Positions 8,249 to 17,036 of a stretch of 36,813 bases of DNA are shown here, piece by piece. This stretch comes from DASZXJ01 sp035545895 (lineage in GTDB: Bacteria > Planctomycetota > Phycisphaerae > Tepidisphaerales > Tepidisphaeraceae). A program made the translations under genes and the position numbers. Below the pieces are notes generated by a model, which did no database searches, was not told where the DNA came from, and saw only the letters and a list, made by a program, of their open reading frames with translations. The DNA lies in the NCBI GenBank assembly GCA_035545895.1, contig DASZXJ010000067.1, forward strand, positions 1 through 36,813, read 5' to 3'. Every line of letters starts with the position of its first letter. Position 1 is the stretch's first letter.

Positions 8249-8372
8249 GGTCTCTCCAAATTCGCGTTCAAGGGGCACTCCTACCCTCCATTCGTCTTTG
8301 GCGTGCCCGTTCTGACACGGATTTTCCAAAACTTGTGACCGGACCCGCCAAGCGATACAAATTCATCCGGTG

Positions 8373-8954
8373 ATGACCCAAACCAGCACCATGTTGCTGG
8401 AAGGGCTGAAAGACCCCTCCAACCACGCAAGCTGGCAGGAATTTGACTGCCGCTATCGGCCGCTGCTCATGTCTGTGGCTCGGAAACTCGGCCTCAATCC
8501 GGTCGATGCAGAAGATGCGTCGCAGGAAACACTCAGCGCGTTTCTGGTGCAATATCGTCAAGGCCGGTACAAGCGCGAGCAGGGCCGGCTGCGCGACTGG
8601 CTGGCGGGAATCATGGCTCACAAGGTTCGCGACCTTCAGCGAAAACTTCAACGCCAGAAAAAGCTCGGTCAAGCTGAGATCAATGATGCAATCGAAGACG
8701 TGGCCGATCCCAATCTTCAATCCGCGATGCAGCAGGAATGGTCGCGCGCGGTGCTGCGTCAATGTCTCGATGAAATCCGCCGCGAGGTCGCGCCGCAAAC
8801 CCTGGAATCGTTTGAGCTATACGCCTTGCAGCAATGGCCGGCGCAACAGGTGGCTTCACGGCTGGGCATCAGCCTCGATGTCGTCTACCAGAACAAGCGG
8901 CGAATTCTCGCTCGCATCCGGGAACTCATGCCCCAAATGGAGGAGACATGGTAG
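8373..8954 (+). CDS. ECF-family RNA polymerase sigma factor
   Basis: 193 residues. A region-2 segment (residues ~15-85) contains FDCRYRPLLMSVARKLGL and DAEDASQETLSAFL, the usual DAEDx(T/S)Q signature. A region-4 helix-turn-helix lies near the end (LYALQQWPAQQVASRLGISLDVVYQNKRRIL). The start is ATG 8373; GTG 8370 directly before it is in frame and possible. Neither has a strong ribosome site. It overlaps the kinase gene by seven bases. ECF sigma factors paired with Ser/Thr kinases are a known feature of planctomycetes. The kinase, or its N-terminal zinc-finger-like part, is the likely controller, because no separate anti-sigma gene is present. Confidence 0.85.
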   Translation: MTQTSTMLLEGLKDPSNHASWQEFDCRYRPLLMSVARKLGLNPVDAEDASQETLSAFLVQYRQGRYKREQGRLRDWLAGIMAHKVRDLQRKLQRQKKLGQAEINDAIEDVADPNLQSAMQQEWSRAVLRQCLDEIRREVAPQTLESFELYALQQWPAQQVASRLGISLDVVYQNKRRILARIRELMPQMEETW

Positions 8955-11257
8955 ACATGTCGCCATGTCCCGACTCCTCGCAGCTTCACGAATTTGCTCT
9001 AGGCGCATCATCGGCCAAGCATCTTTCCGAGCACATCTCCGCATGCGCGGATTGTCAAAGGAATCTTAAAGACCTTCGTGCCGATGAGACGCTCGCCCAA
9101 CGGTTGCGCGATGCCGCGGGATTGCAGCAGGAAGTTGCATTACGACAGCTATTGCAAACCCATGCCGGCAACGAATATGAAATCCTCGAACCGATCGGCC
9201 GCGGCGGCAGGGGGGTTGTCTTCAAGGCCCGCGATCTCAAACTCAACCGATTTGTTGCAGTGAAAAGCCTCTTCGATGCCGGCTCAAATGATCGAACGTC
9301 TGCCATGCTTCAGGAAGCGCGAAATCTGGCGCGGAGCAATCATCCGAATATTGCAGCGATCTTTGCGGTCTCATCTCAACCCGACGCGCCATTCATTGTG
9401 ATGGAGTTGGTCGATGGTCAGCCGCTGACCGATGCACTGGCCAGGCGACCCTTGCAACAGCAGCTAGATGGATTCGCCCAGGCGTTGCGGGCGGTTTCGG
9501 AATTGCATCGCCGCGGATTGGTTCATCGCGATCTCAAGCCGGGCAATATTCTGGTTGATCGTCAGGGCGTGGTGAAGCTGGTTGACTTCGGAATGGCCGG
9601 CACCCCGGGCCATGAAATGTCTAGCAGTTTCGAAGGCACGCCTGCATATCTCGCGCCCGAACAGAGTTTTGGTCAGCCAGCACATCCGGCGGCCGACGTT
9701 TTTTCATTGGGCGTCATCTTGTTCGAGCTATTGACCGGCCAGCGCCCGTTTGCCGGTCATACGGCGGCCCAGGTCATCACCGCCATTCGACTGGCCGATC
9801 CACCACTGCCTCGCTCGCTGCGCGAGGAAATTCCCGGCGCGCTCCAGGCCATCTGTTTGACCGCGTTGGAAAAAGACCCCGCCCGCCGATATCCATCCGC
9901 CACTCAATTCCTGATCGACTTGGAACGTTTTGTCCACGGCGAAGCCGTCTACGCGGATCCTACGCTGCTCGTCTCCGTACTTGAACATGGAATTGATCGG
10001 CACGTATCCGATCTGAATCGCTGGCAGGGCGATCGGCTCATCTCCACGCGCGAATTCGATTATTTTCTCAACCGCTACGACCGGCTGCGCCAATGCGAGG
10101 AATTCTGGGTGCTCGACAGCCGGCGAATATCGTTTTCGCAGGTCATCCTGCATCTGGGCGTGTGGGCATGCGCGGTGAGCGCATTCTTGATGCTCGCATT
10201 TCCCTGGCCGGGTCTTGGCGCAGCCCGGCCGGTCTTGCCGGCGATTCTCGCCATCGGGCTGCTCGGTGGCGGGCTTGTGCTTTGGAAACGTCGTACCCCG
10301 CGCGTCGCGCTGGTGCTTTTAATCGGCGCTGCAATGGCATGTCCCATCGCAATCGCGACCACGTTGGTCTGGGCCAAAGCGCTCGCCGCCGGCGACCGCC
10401 AGGATGATCTATTCGAAGGAACGCTCGCCAATTACCAGCTTTTCGCGGCGACATTGAGTGGTCTGGCGCTGGGGCTTTTACTCTGGCGAATCACTCGCAC
10501 CGCGGCCTTTGCCTTGATCTGCGGTCTTCTATTGATTGCTGCCGCGACCACAACGTTTGGTCTTCTCGGCTTGCGCGAGCAACTGCGTCAGGGACGGCTG
10601 GACATCATTTGCGGCTGGTATCTCTGGCCCGGCGCATTGCTCGTGCTGATTGCGATGGCGTGGGATTTGCGCGCTAAAATCCAATCGTTCGCTGCCCCGC
10701 TATACGTCATGGGCCTGATCCTGCTTTTGCTCAGTCTGACACTCATCGCCCATTTCGGACCAACCCCACGCTGGCTCGGACTCACCGGCCAACTCGAAGG
10801 CGAGGCGCGCACACGCCAGGTGCAATACAGCTTGATGGGCAACGGCCTGCTTTATTTGTTCGCCGGCGCGTTCGCCAATCGTTCTGCCGCAAGCGCGTGG
10901 CTGCGACGGATCGGCACATTGATGTTCTGGTTAGCGCCTTCACACATTTTAATTCCCGTGCTTCGGCTGGAAAACGACTGGCCCATTTTTGCATCGAGCT
11001 GGACCGCAGCCGAGATTCTCCTGCCGCTGGGGGCACTCGGTTTCATCTTTGCCAGCGTGCCGCGTCAGATGAAATCGTTCTTCTTCTCCGGGCTTGTATA
11101 CCTCGCCATTTCCGTACAACGGTTGACCGCAAGACATTTTGAAGACAACTTCGCCTGGCCGGTAACGCTCGCCGTCACGGGAATCATGCTCGCGCTGCTG
11201 GCGTGGAGATATCCATCGTTGTTCGATAAAAAGCGATCCGATTCACCGCGTTCATGA
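8948..11257 (+). CDS. Ser/Thr protein kinase with anti-sigma-like zinc motif and multi-pass membrane domain
   Basis: 769 residues from ATG 8948, which has GGAGGA directly upstream and overlaps the sigma factor stop; the open frame from 8834 is not the real start. Residues 29-36 read HISACADC, an HxxxCxxC motif as in zinc-binding anti-sigma domains. The kinase domain spans ~77-340: glycine loop GRGGRG (84-89), Lys106 in VAVK, Glu123, HRD at 193-195 in HRDLKPGN, DFG at 213-215 and APE at 236-238. All key catalytic residues are present. From ~residue 395 on there are about ten to twelve hydrophobic helices with short loops. The protein would be membrane-bound with a cytoplasmic kinase. The helices may sense a signal and the N-terminus may hold the sigma factor; both are inference. 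Confidence 0.9.
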   Translation: MVDMSPCPDSSQLHEFALGASSAKHLSEHISACADCQRNLKDLRADETLAQRLRDAAGLQQEVALRQLLQTHAGNEYEILEPIGRGGRGVVFKARDLKLNRFVAVKSLFDAGSNDRTSAMLQEARNLARSNHPNIAAIFAVSSQPDAPFIVMELVDGQPLTDALARRPLQQQLDGFAQALRAVSELHRRGLVHRDLKPGNILVDRQGVVKLVDFGMAGTPGHEMSSSFEGTPAYLAPEQSFGQPAHPAADVFSLGVILFELLTGQRPFAGHTAAQVITAIRLADPPLPRSLREEIPGALQAICLTALEKDPARRYPSATQFLIDLERFVHGEAVYADPTLLVSVLEHGIDRHVSDLNRWQGDRLISTREFDYFLNRYDRLRQCEEFWVLDSRRISFSQVILHLGVWACAVSAFLMLAFPWPGLGAARPVLPAILAIGLLGGGLVLWKRRTPRVALVLLIGAAMACPIAIATTLVWAKALAAGDRQDDLFEGTLANYQLFAATLSGLALGLLLWRITRTAAFALICGLLLIAAATTTFGLLGLREQLRQGRLDIICGWYLWPGALLVLIAMAWDLRAKIQSFAAPLYVMGLILLLLSLTLIAHFGPTPRWLGLTGQLEGEARTRQVQYSLMGNGLLYLFAGAFANRSAASAWLRRIGTLMFWLAPSHILIPVLRLENDWPIFASSWTAAEILLPLGALGFIFASVPRQMKSFFFSGLVYLAISVQRLTARHFEDNFAWPVTLAVTGIMLALLAWRYPSLFDKKRSDSPRS

Positions 11258-11415
11258 GCGCAGCAACTTATTCCACGCTCTCGCGACGCAGCAGCGTATT
11301 GACCCGGTCAATGAGGATGCATGCCAGCCGCAAGCAGCGGCAGCAACACAGCTAAGATCGTTTGAACCGTTTTTCCCCAGTGCATAAATGCCGAGCCTGT
11401 GGAGCATGGGGCCGC

Positions 11416-11421
11416 TATAAT
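11416..11421 (+). promoter_or_regulatory. Candidate -10 element upstream of uvrB
   Basis: A perfect TATAAT lies 26 bases before the uvrB ATG. No good -35 hexamer is visible 16-18 bases upstream. The 8-base inverted repeat TTGAACCG / CGGTTCAA (11362-11369 and 11439-11446) flanks this site with a 69-base spacing and may be chance. The rest of 11258-11447 holds no gene that I can support. Confidence 0.4.
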
Positions 11422-11447
11422 ACGGGCGACTTTTACGACGGTTCAAC

Positions 11448-13514
11448 ATGGCAGAATTTCAAGTTGTGAGTCCGTATCAACCGCAGGGCGATCAGCCTCA
11501 GGCCATTGATAAACTCGTGAGCGGCGTGGAACAGGGGCGCAAGTTTCAAACGCTTATGGGCGTCACCGGCTCGGGTAAGACGTTCTCAATGGCCAATGTC
11601 ATTCAGCGGGTGAAAAAGCCCACGCTGGTCATCAGCCACAACAAAACGCTGGCCGCCCAGCTTTATGAGGAGTTCAAAGAGCTTTTCCCCAACAACGCCG
11701 TCGGCTATTTCGTCAGTTATTACGATTACTATCAGCCGGAAGCGTATATTCCCCAGCGAGACATCTATATCGAGAAAGATGCGTCTCGGAACGATGACCT
11801 GGACCGATTGCGATTGAGCGCAACCAGCAATTTGGTCAGCCGTTCGGACGTACTGCTTGTCGCGTCCGTATCCTGCATTTTTGGCTTGGGTTCGCCGGTT
11901 GATTACAAGCGAAGCGTATTGCCGATTCGAAAGGGCGTGGAGACCGACCGCGACGAGATGCTGCGAAAGCTGATCGATCTGCAATATGCACGCAACGATA
12001 TCGATTTCAAGCGAGCCACGTTTCGCGTTCGCGGCGATGTGGTTGAATTGCATCCTTCCTATGAGGAGTTTGCTTACCGAATCGAATTCTTTGGCGACGA
12101 AATCACGGCCATCGATGCGATCAATCCTTTAACCGGGGAACTGCTCAAAAGCGAGGATCAGGTCTTCATTTATCCGGCGGTTCACTATGTCATGCCGGAG
12201 GATCGCGTGCAGGATGCAGTGCGTTCGATACGCGAGGAACTCGAAATGCGCGTCATGCAGTTGCGCGGTGAGGGCAAACTGCTTGAAGCGCAGCGATTGC
12301 TTGCACGTACAAAGTATGACATGGAAATGATCCTTGAAGTGGGCTATTGCAGCGGCATTGAAAATTACAGCCGGCATTTGGACGGTCGCAAACCGGGGGA
12401 TAAGCCATATACTTTGATCGATTATTTCCCCAGGGACTTTCTTCTGGTGATTGATGAGTCGCACGTCACGCTGCCGCAGATTCGTGCAATGTATAACGGC
12501 GATCGGAATCGCAAGGAAATCTTGGTCAGTCACGGATTTCGCCTGCCCAGCGCAATGGACAATCGGCCACTGAAATTCGAAGAATTTGAAGAGACGTGGA
12601 AGCAGGTGATATTTGTCACGGCCACGCCGGGAAAATACGAATTGGAAAAATGCGTAGGCGAAGTGGTCGAACAGGTAATTCGCCCGACCGGTCTGATCGA
12701 TCCTGAAATCATTGTGCATCCCGCCCAAGGCCAGGTACCGCACCTCTTGGACCAGATCAAGGAACGTGCCAAGGCAGGCGAACGCGTATTGGTCACCACC
12801 TTGACCAAGCGTCTGGCCGAGGATTTGAGCGCTTACATTCAGGAGGCGGGCATTCGCGGGCGTTATCTGCATAGCGAAATAGAAACGCTCGAACGCGTTG
12901 AAATCCTGCAAGCATTGCGAAAAGGGGAGTTCGATGTATTGGTGGGAATCAACCTGCTTCGGGAAGGTCTCGATTTGCCGGAAGTCTCGATGGTCGCGAT
13001 TCTCGATGCCGACAAAGCCGGTTTTTTGCGATCGGAAACCTCGCTGATTCAAACCATTGGCCGAGCTGCGCGAAACGTGAATTCTCGGGTCATTCTTTAC
13101 GCGGATACGATCACGCCCGCGATGCGTTATGCAATCGACGAGACCGCTCGTCGCCGAGAATTGCAGACGAAATACAACGCAGAGCACGGAATTACTCCGC
13201 AGACGATCGTCAAAGCGATCCGGGAAGGGCTTGAATCGGAAGTAAAAGCCCGCCGAACGGTTCAGGAAGCCATTCACGTCAATGATGACCAGCTCGATCA
13301 GTCCGAAGTCATTAAGCTGTTGGAAGAGGAAATGCTTCAAGCCGCGCAGAATCTTGAATTTGAACGGGCCGCGCAATTGCGGGATAAAATTAACGAGTTA
13401 AAAGGTGTGCCATTGATCCGAAGTGGAAATGCGTTTTCGTCCGACCAGTCAGATCAGCCAAAAATCTGGCAGCCGAGGAATTCGGGTCGCAATAAGAAGC
13501 GAGTTGCAAAATAG
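11448..13514 (+). CDS. uvrB: UvrABC excinuclease subunit B
   Basis: 688 residues, the normal length for UvrB. Walker A is GVTGSGKT (Lys44) and the damage-probing beta-hairpin contains YYDYYQPEAYIPQRD (~91-105). The DESH box lies in LLVIDESHVTLPQIRAMYNGDR-like sequence, followed by VTATPGKYE, helicase motifs V and VI (GINLLREGLDLPEVSMVAILDAD and QTIGRAARN), and a C-terminal UVR domain (~640-665). In nucleotide excision repair UvrB takes DNA from UvrA, verifies the lesion and recruits UvrC. No uvrA or uvrC is in the window. The short tail after the UVR domain is Ser/Asn/Arg-rich. Nothing suggests damage to the gene. Confidence 0.98.
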   Translation: MAEFQVVSPYQPQGDQPQAIDKLVSGVEQGRKFQTLMGVTGSGKTFSMANVIQRVKKPTLVISHNKTLAAQLYEEFKELFPNNAVGYFVSYYDYYQPEAYIPQRDIYIEKDASRNDDLDRLRLSATSNLVSRSDVLLVASVSCIFGLGSPVDYKRSVLPIRKGVETDRDEMLRKLIDLQYARNDIDFKRATFRVRGDVVELHPSYEEFAYRIEFFGDEITAIDAINPLTGELLKSEDQVFIYPAVHYVMPEDRVQDAVRSIREELEMRVMQLRGEGKLLEAQRLLARTKYDMEMILEVGYCSGIENYSRHLDGRKPGDKPYTLIDYFPRDFLLVIDESHVTLPQIRAMYNGDRNRKEILVSHGFRLPSAMDNRPLKFEEFEETWKQVIFVTATPGKYELEKCVGEVVEQVIRPTGLIDPEIIVHPAQGQVPHLLDQIKERAKAGERVLVTTLTKRLAEDLSAYIQEAGIRGRYLHSEIETLERVEILQALRKGEFDVLVGINLLREGLDLPEVSMVAILDADKAGFLRSETSLIQTIGRAARNVNSRVILYADTITPAMRYAIDETARRRELQTKYNAEHGITPQTIVKAIREGLESEVKARRTVQEAIHVNDDQLDQSEVIKLLEEEMLQAAQNLEFERAAQLRDKINELKGVPLIRSGNAFSSDQSDQPKIWQPRNSGRNKKRVAK

Positions 13515-13537
13515 GGTCATTGGGCACGGATGCCGCC

Positions 13538-15436
13538 ATGTCAAACGATGCAATTGAATCCGCTTTTGAGATGGCCGTGCAACGATATCGAGCAGGGCAT
13601 CTCGACGAAGCAGAGTCTCTTTGCCGTCATATTTTGGCGATTCAACCTCAATTTGCTGATGCCGTGCATTTGCTTGGAATGTCCGCACTGGATTCCGGGC
13701 AAAAGGAAGAGGCCCTCGGTCTGGTCGAGGAAGCCATTTCGCTGGACCCGCGAACCGCCGAATATCATGCAAGCCTCGGTCTGATCTTCTCGCAGCAGAA
13801 CGAAATCGCCAAGGCAATCGCGGCATATCAACGCGCGCTGACGTTAAAGCCGAATTTGCCCGATATTCAGCATCGCCTGGGTGAAGTGTATCTTCTCAAT
13901 AATGAAATTGACGCAGCGACAGAGGCTTTCAGGCGTGCCGTCGAATTGCAGCCGAAGTTTGTCGATGCGCTGAACAGTCTCGGACACATTCTTCGGCGCA
14001 CTGGTCGGCTGGAAGAGGCTATTGACGAATATAACCGTGTTCTGGCCATTCGTCCGAATTCATACGAAACGCTGAACAATCTGGGGGTTTCACTGAAAGA
14101 CCTGGGGCGAATCCGTGAAGCAGCCGGCTTTTTCAGACGCGCGTTGAAACTGCGGCGAAGCGCGGCTTCAGTGCATAGCAACCTCGTCTATGCATTGCAC
14201 TACGATTTGAATGCCACTCGGGAATCCCTGTTTAAGGAACACGAGAATTGGAATCGCGAACACGCTTTGCCGCTGTTGTCGGAAGTGCTTCCACATGAAA
14301 ACGATCGCTCACCCGATCGGCGGCTTCGGATTGGCTATATATCCGCCGAGTTTCGAGAACACTGTCAGTCGCTGTTTATTATTCCCACGTTTTCCAGGCA
14401 TGACCATCGCAAGTTTGAGATCTTCATTTATTCCGATGTGGCAATTGAAGATCAGCGTACCGCGCTGTTGAAGCAATATGCCGATCATTGGCAAAGCACT
14501 TCGGGAAAGGAAGACGCCGAAGTTGCCAAAATGATCCGTAACGACAGGATTGACCTGCTGATCGATCTGACCCTGCACATGGCCAACAACCGAAAGCTGG
14601 TATTTGCCCGCAAGCCCGCGCCGGTGCAGTTAACTTGGCTTGGCTATCCCGGCACAACGGGTTTGGAAACCATCGACTATCGGATCACCGATCCATATCT
14701 TGACCCGATCGAAAATGCGGATGATGTTTATTCCGAGGAATCTTTGCGTCTTCCAGACACCTTCTGGTGCTATGACCCTTTGTCCGAGCCAATTGAGATC
14801 AACAGTTTGCCGGCCCAGAATCGCGGGTTCGTCACGTTTGGCTGTCTAAACAACTTCTGCAAGGTCAACGACTTTGTTTTGGGACTATGGGGCAAGGTGA
14901 TGCGCAAAGTTTGCGACTCGCGGTTAATGCTGCTCGCCCCGCAAGGCCTCTGTCGAAATCAGGTTGTTGAAAAGCTCGGCGTTTCGTCGAGCCGGATTGA
15001 TTTCGTCAATTTCTCGCCGCGCCCGCTCTATTTACGGCGATATTTGGAAATTGACATGTGCCTGGACACATTCCCGTACAATGGGCATACCACAAGCCTT
15101 GATGCGCTCTGGATGGGTGTGCCGGTCGTGAGTATGTGCGGACAGACGGCTGTCTCGCGCGCGGGGTTCAGCCAGATGTCCAATCTTGGTTTGCGGGATC
15201 TGGTTGCGGACAGTCCGGACGAATTCGTGCAAATAGCCATTGCCTTGGCAAACGATCTGCCGCGGCTTTGCGAGCTTCGAAGCAGTTTACGCGATTTGAT
15301 GCGTGTCTCACCCTTGATGGATGCAATGAAGTTCACCGCCAACCTCGAACGAATTTATCGAACCGCCTGGCGGCGCTATTGTGCCAATGACAACTCCGGA
15401 AAAAGCGGCGGCATGTTTGACAACTTCGTGATATAG
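13538..15436 (+). CDS. TPR protein with O-GlcNAc-transferase-like (GT41) domain
   Basis: 632 residues from ATG 13538; a TTG at 13520 in frame is a weaker choice. Residues ~5-215 hold about six TPR repeats (for example DALNSLGHILRRTGRLEEAI). Residues ~263-625 match the GT41 catalytic region: IGYISAEFREHC, PVQLTWLGYPGTTG (~363-374), ITDPYLDP, TFGCLNNFCKVND, FPYNGHTTSLDALWMGVPVV (~512-531) and SRAGFS. Known relatives transfer sugars, usually GlcNAc, to Ser/Thr of proteins. The donor and target here are unknown. There is no signal peptide, so it acts in the cytoplasm. It follows uvrB closely and precedes nadC by about 27 bases; this grouping has no clear functional meaning. Confidence 0.88.
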   Translation: MSNDAIESAFEMAVQRYRAGHLDEAESLCRHILAIQPQFADAVHLLGMSALDSGQKEEALGLVEEAISLDPRTAEYHASLGLIFSQQNEIAKAIAAYQRALTLKPNLPDIQHRLGEVYLLNNEIDAATEAFRRAVELQPKFVDALNSLGHILRRTGRLEEAIDEYNRVLAIRPNSYETLNNLGVSLKDLGRIREAAGFFRRALKLRRSAASVHSNLVYALHYDLNATRESLFKEHENWNREHALPLLSEVLPHENDRSPDRRLRIGYISAEFREHCQSLFIIPTFSRHDHRKFEIFIYSDVAIEDQRTALLKQYADHWQSTSGKEDAEVAKMIRNDRIDLLIDLTLHMANNRKLVFARKPAPVQLTWLGYPGTTGLETIDYRITDPYLDPIENADDVYSEESLRLPDTFWCYDPLSEPIEINSLPAQNRGFVTFGCLNNFCKVNDFVLGLWGKVMRKVCDSRLMLLAPQGLCRNQVVEKLGVSSSRIDFVNFSPRPLYLRRYLEIDMCLDTFPYNGHTTSLDALWMGVPVVSMCGQTAVSRAGFSQMSNLGLRDLVADSPDEFVQIAIALANDLPRLCELRSSLRDLMRVSPLMDAMKFTANLERIYRTAWRRYCANDNSGKSGGMFDNFVI

Positions 15437-15463
15437 TTAATGCAGTCACTTGAGGCGTTAACT

Positions 15464-16366
15464 ATGTATCCATTCCCGACAAATGATGAATTGAAAGATT
15501 TGATTCTCCTCGCAAAAAAGGAGGATCTTGGCGATGGCGACGTGACCAGCAGGTTGCTATGTGACAAGCAAAAAATCGGCGTTGCCACCCTGATGCAAAA
15601 GGAAATCGGCATCGCATGCGGACTGCCGATCGTTGAAATGGTCTGCCGGGCTTATGATGAACGCTTGAGAGTCGAGTTGATTCCCGGTTTTCACCTGGAA
15701 ATCATCGAGGGTCGCTACAGCGATGCCCGGGTGACGCCGCTGCTTAGGATTCGGGGTCCAATGACTTCGCTGCTGGCGGCCGAGCGGGTTATCCTCAATT
15801 TCCTTCAGCATCTTTCCGGTATTGCAACCCTGACACAGCGTTTCGTGCGCCGGATCGACGGAACTGGATCGAAGATATATGACACGCGAAAAACCTTGCC
15901 CGGAATGCGATCTCTGGCCAAGTACGCAGTTCGATGTGGCGGAGGATTTAATCATCGAACCGGGCTCTTTGATGCTTTGCTCATCAAGGATAACCATTTG
16001 GCCGGTGTCTCAAACCGCGAGTTGAGCGCGTTCCTCGGCAACGTGGTTCAGCGAAGTAAGGCAGAGGATGCGAATCGAATCATTCAAGTGGAAGTCGATA
16101 CCCTCGATCAATTGAAAGAGGTCTTGAAAGTTGACGGGGTTGACCTGGTTTTGCTGGATAACATGGATTGCCCGCGCATGCAGGTGGCAGTTGAACTTAG
16201 AAACACCTCGGGCAAAAAAGGAAGGCTTCAATTGGAAGCATCCGGCGGGGTGACGCTGGAAACGGTGCGGTCGATCGCATTAACCGGTGTCGAGCGAATT
16301 GCAGTGGGGGCAATAACACACTCGGCGCCCGCACTGGATATCGGACTTGACGTCGAGGAACAATAA
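15464..16366 (+). CDS. nadC: Nicotinate-nucleotide pyrophosphorylase (quinolinate phosphoribosyltransferase)
   Basis: 300 residues from ATG 15464, which has TGAGG eight bases upstream; ATG 15440 in frame would add eight residues but lacks a ribosome site. Signature parts are KKEDLGDGDVTS near the N-terminus, LLAAERVILNFLQHLSGIAT, DTRKTLPGMRSLAKYAV, CGGGFNHRTGLFDALLIKDNH, and LEASGGV with VERIAVGAITHSAPALDIGLD at the end. The enzyme makes nicotinate mononucleotide from quinolinate and PRPP in NAD synthesis. No nadA or nadB is in the window. Length and motifs are normal. Confidence 0.96.
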   Translation: MYPFPTNDELKDLILLAKKEDLGDGDVTSRLLCDKQKIGVATLMQKEIGIACGLPIVEMVCRAYDERLRVELIPGFHLEIIEGRYSDARVTPLLRIRGPMTSLLAAERVILNFLQHLSGIATLTQRFVRRIDGTGSKIYDTRKTLPGMRSLAKYAVRCGGGFNHRTGLFDALLIKDNHLAGVSNRELSAFLGNVVQRSKAEDANRIIQVEVDTLDQLKEVLKVDGVDLVLLDNMDCPRMQVAVELRNTSGKKGRLQLEASGGVTLETVRSIALTGVERIAVGAITHSAPALDIGLDVEEQ

Positions 16367-16398
16367 ATCGCCAGCCAGGCGATACAATCGGAAATTGT
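16367..16398. terminator. Tandem small hairpins after nadC
   Basis: ATCGCC / GGCGAT (16367-16372 with 16378-16383, loop of 5) begins directly after the nadC stop. ACAAT / ATTGT (16384-16388 with 16394-16398, loop of 5) follows at once. No T-run follows, so termination would be Rho-dependent or absent, or the hairpins may only protect the 3' end of the message. Confidence 0.35.
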
Positions 16399-16439
16399 GG
16401 GGCAACAGTTATCAATTTGCACCTGGTCAAGACATATCG

Positions 16440-16930
16440 TAATTCACATCTGTCCAGTCCCGATGGACTGGCGAGTTTGAGGATCCCTGACAAGGGCTAA
16501 GCCGCTGTGAAGCGGCGCTGGATGCTGAAAGGTTCGGCATTCAGCTCATCGGCCAAGCCGGTGATGCGCAAAGGGCCTGGTCCGGATGGATTATCGTTCA
16601 TTCGGATTGACGGTCTTGCCGAAAGGATGCTCATGGACGCCTGCGTATGCACGTCTGAGCTGTTCTTTATCGGTCCCGACATCAGTCGGGGCGGATCCTC
16701 TCGAAGCTTGTGTGGCGAGGCCCGTTTTCCGCGGGCAAAACAGGCAAATGGAGCAGTGCGGTTAAGTGGCGCTATCCCTATGCCGATGTGCAGGTTATCC
16801 GAGAATTCGGTTTGCCCCGGAGTCTTGGCTCACTGACCTGCGACGACCGCGGAATCAGGCCAGCGAGAAAGGAGGCGGCCTTGGCAAGCGCGCCGGCCCG
16901 TTTACAGCCGGCCGATAAGCATTCTGAGGA
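16440..16930 (+). ncRNA. Candidate structured RNA or long structured leader before the pseudopilin operon
   Basis: The gap 16367-17036 has no credible protein gene but a chain of local hairpins. The clearest are CCAGTCC/GGACTGG (16454-16471, loop CGAT), GCCGCT/AGCGGC (16501-16516, loop GTGA), GCTGAA/TTCAGC (16524-16545), TCATCGGC/GCCGGTGA (16546-16564, loop CAA), TCCGGATGG/TCATTCGGA (16581-16606), GCTCA-GACG/CGTC-TGAGC (16629-16660), an 8-pair stem capped by ATCA (16673-16692), GCCCG/CGGGC (16720-16736), CCGA/TCGG (16799-16810) and GCCGGC/GCCGGC (16892-16912). Most are perfect and lie side by side. I could not match it to RNase P RNA, tmRNA or a known riboswitch. The strand is assumed from the downstream genes. 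Confidence 0.4.
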
Positions 16931-17036
16931 TCAGATGTTGTGACACGGCACAGCGCGCGGCATTCGTTTCTTTGGCCGCCTTATTCCGTGAGTTGAGTAA
17001 CCGGAATTGTTTACAGGCATACACAGGAGAGTTGAA

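Noticed and set aside
12129..13376. A 415-codon minus-strand open frame opposite uvrB
   Set aside because: uvrB is complete and highly conserved; the antisense product has no motif.
16546..16625. Cyclic di-GMP-I riboswitch upstream of the pilin genes
   Set aside because: TGCGCAAAG recalls the GCAAAG core, but the GAAA-type loop, the GGCAAACC 5' part and the matching 3' strand are not there. A model search would be decisive.
16507..16836. A 109-codon plus-strand frame in the structured gap
   Set aside because: No family, no ribosome site, odd composition, and its region is better explained by stable RNA stems.
16440..16930. RNase P RNA or tmRNA
   Set aside because: The universal GAGGAAAGTCC and ACAGAA cores of RNase P RNA and the tRNA-like end and tag frame of tmRNA were looked for and not found.
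16947..16961. Sigma-54 promoter for the pseudopilin operon
   Set aside because: A GG and a GC are present, but 11 bases lie between them where 10 are needed, and the flanking TTGC block is missing.
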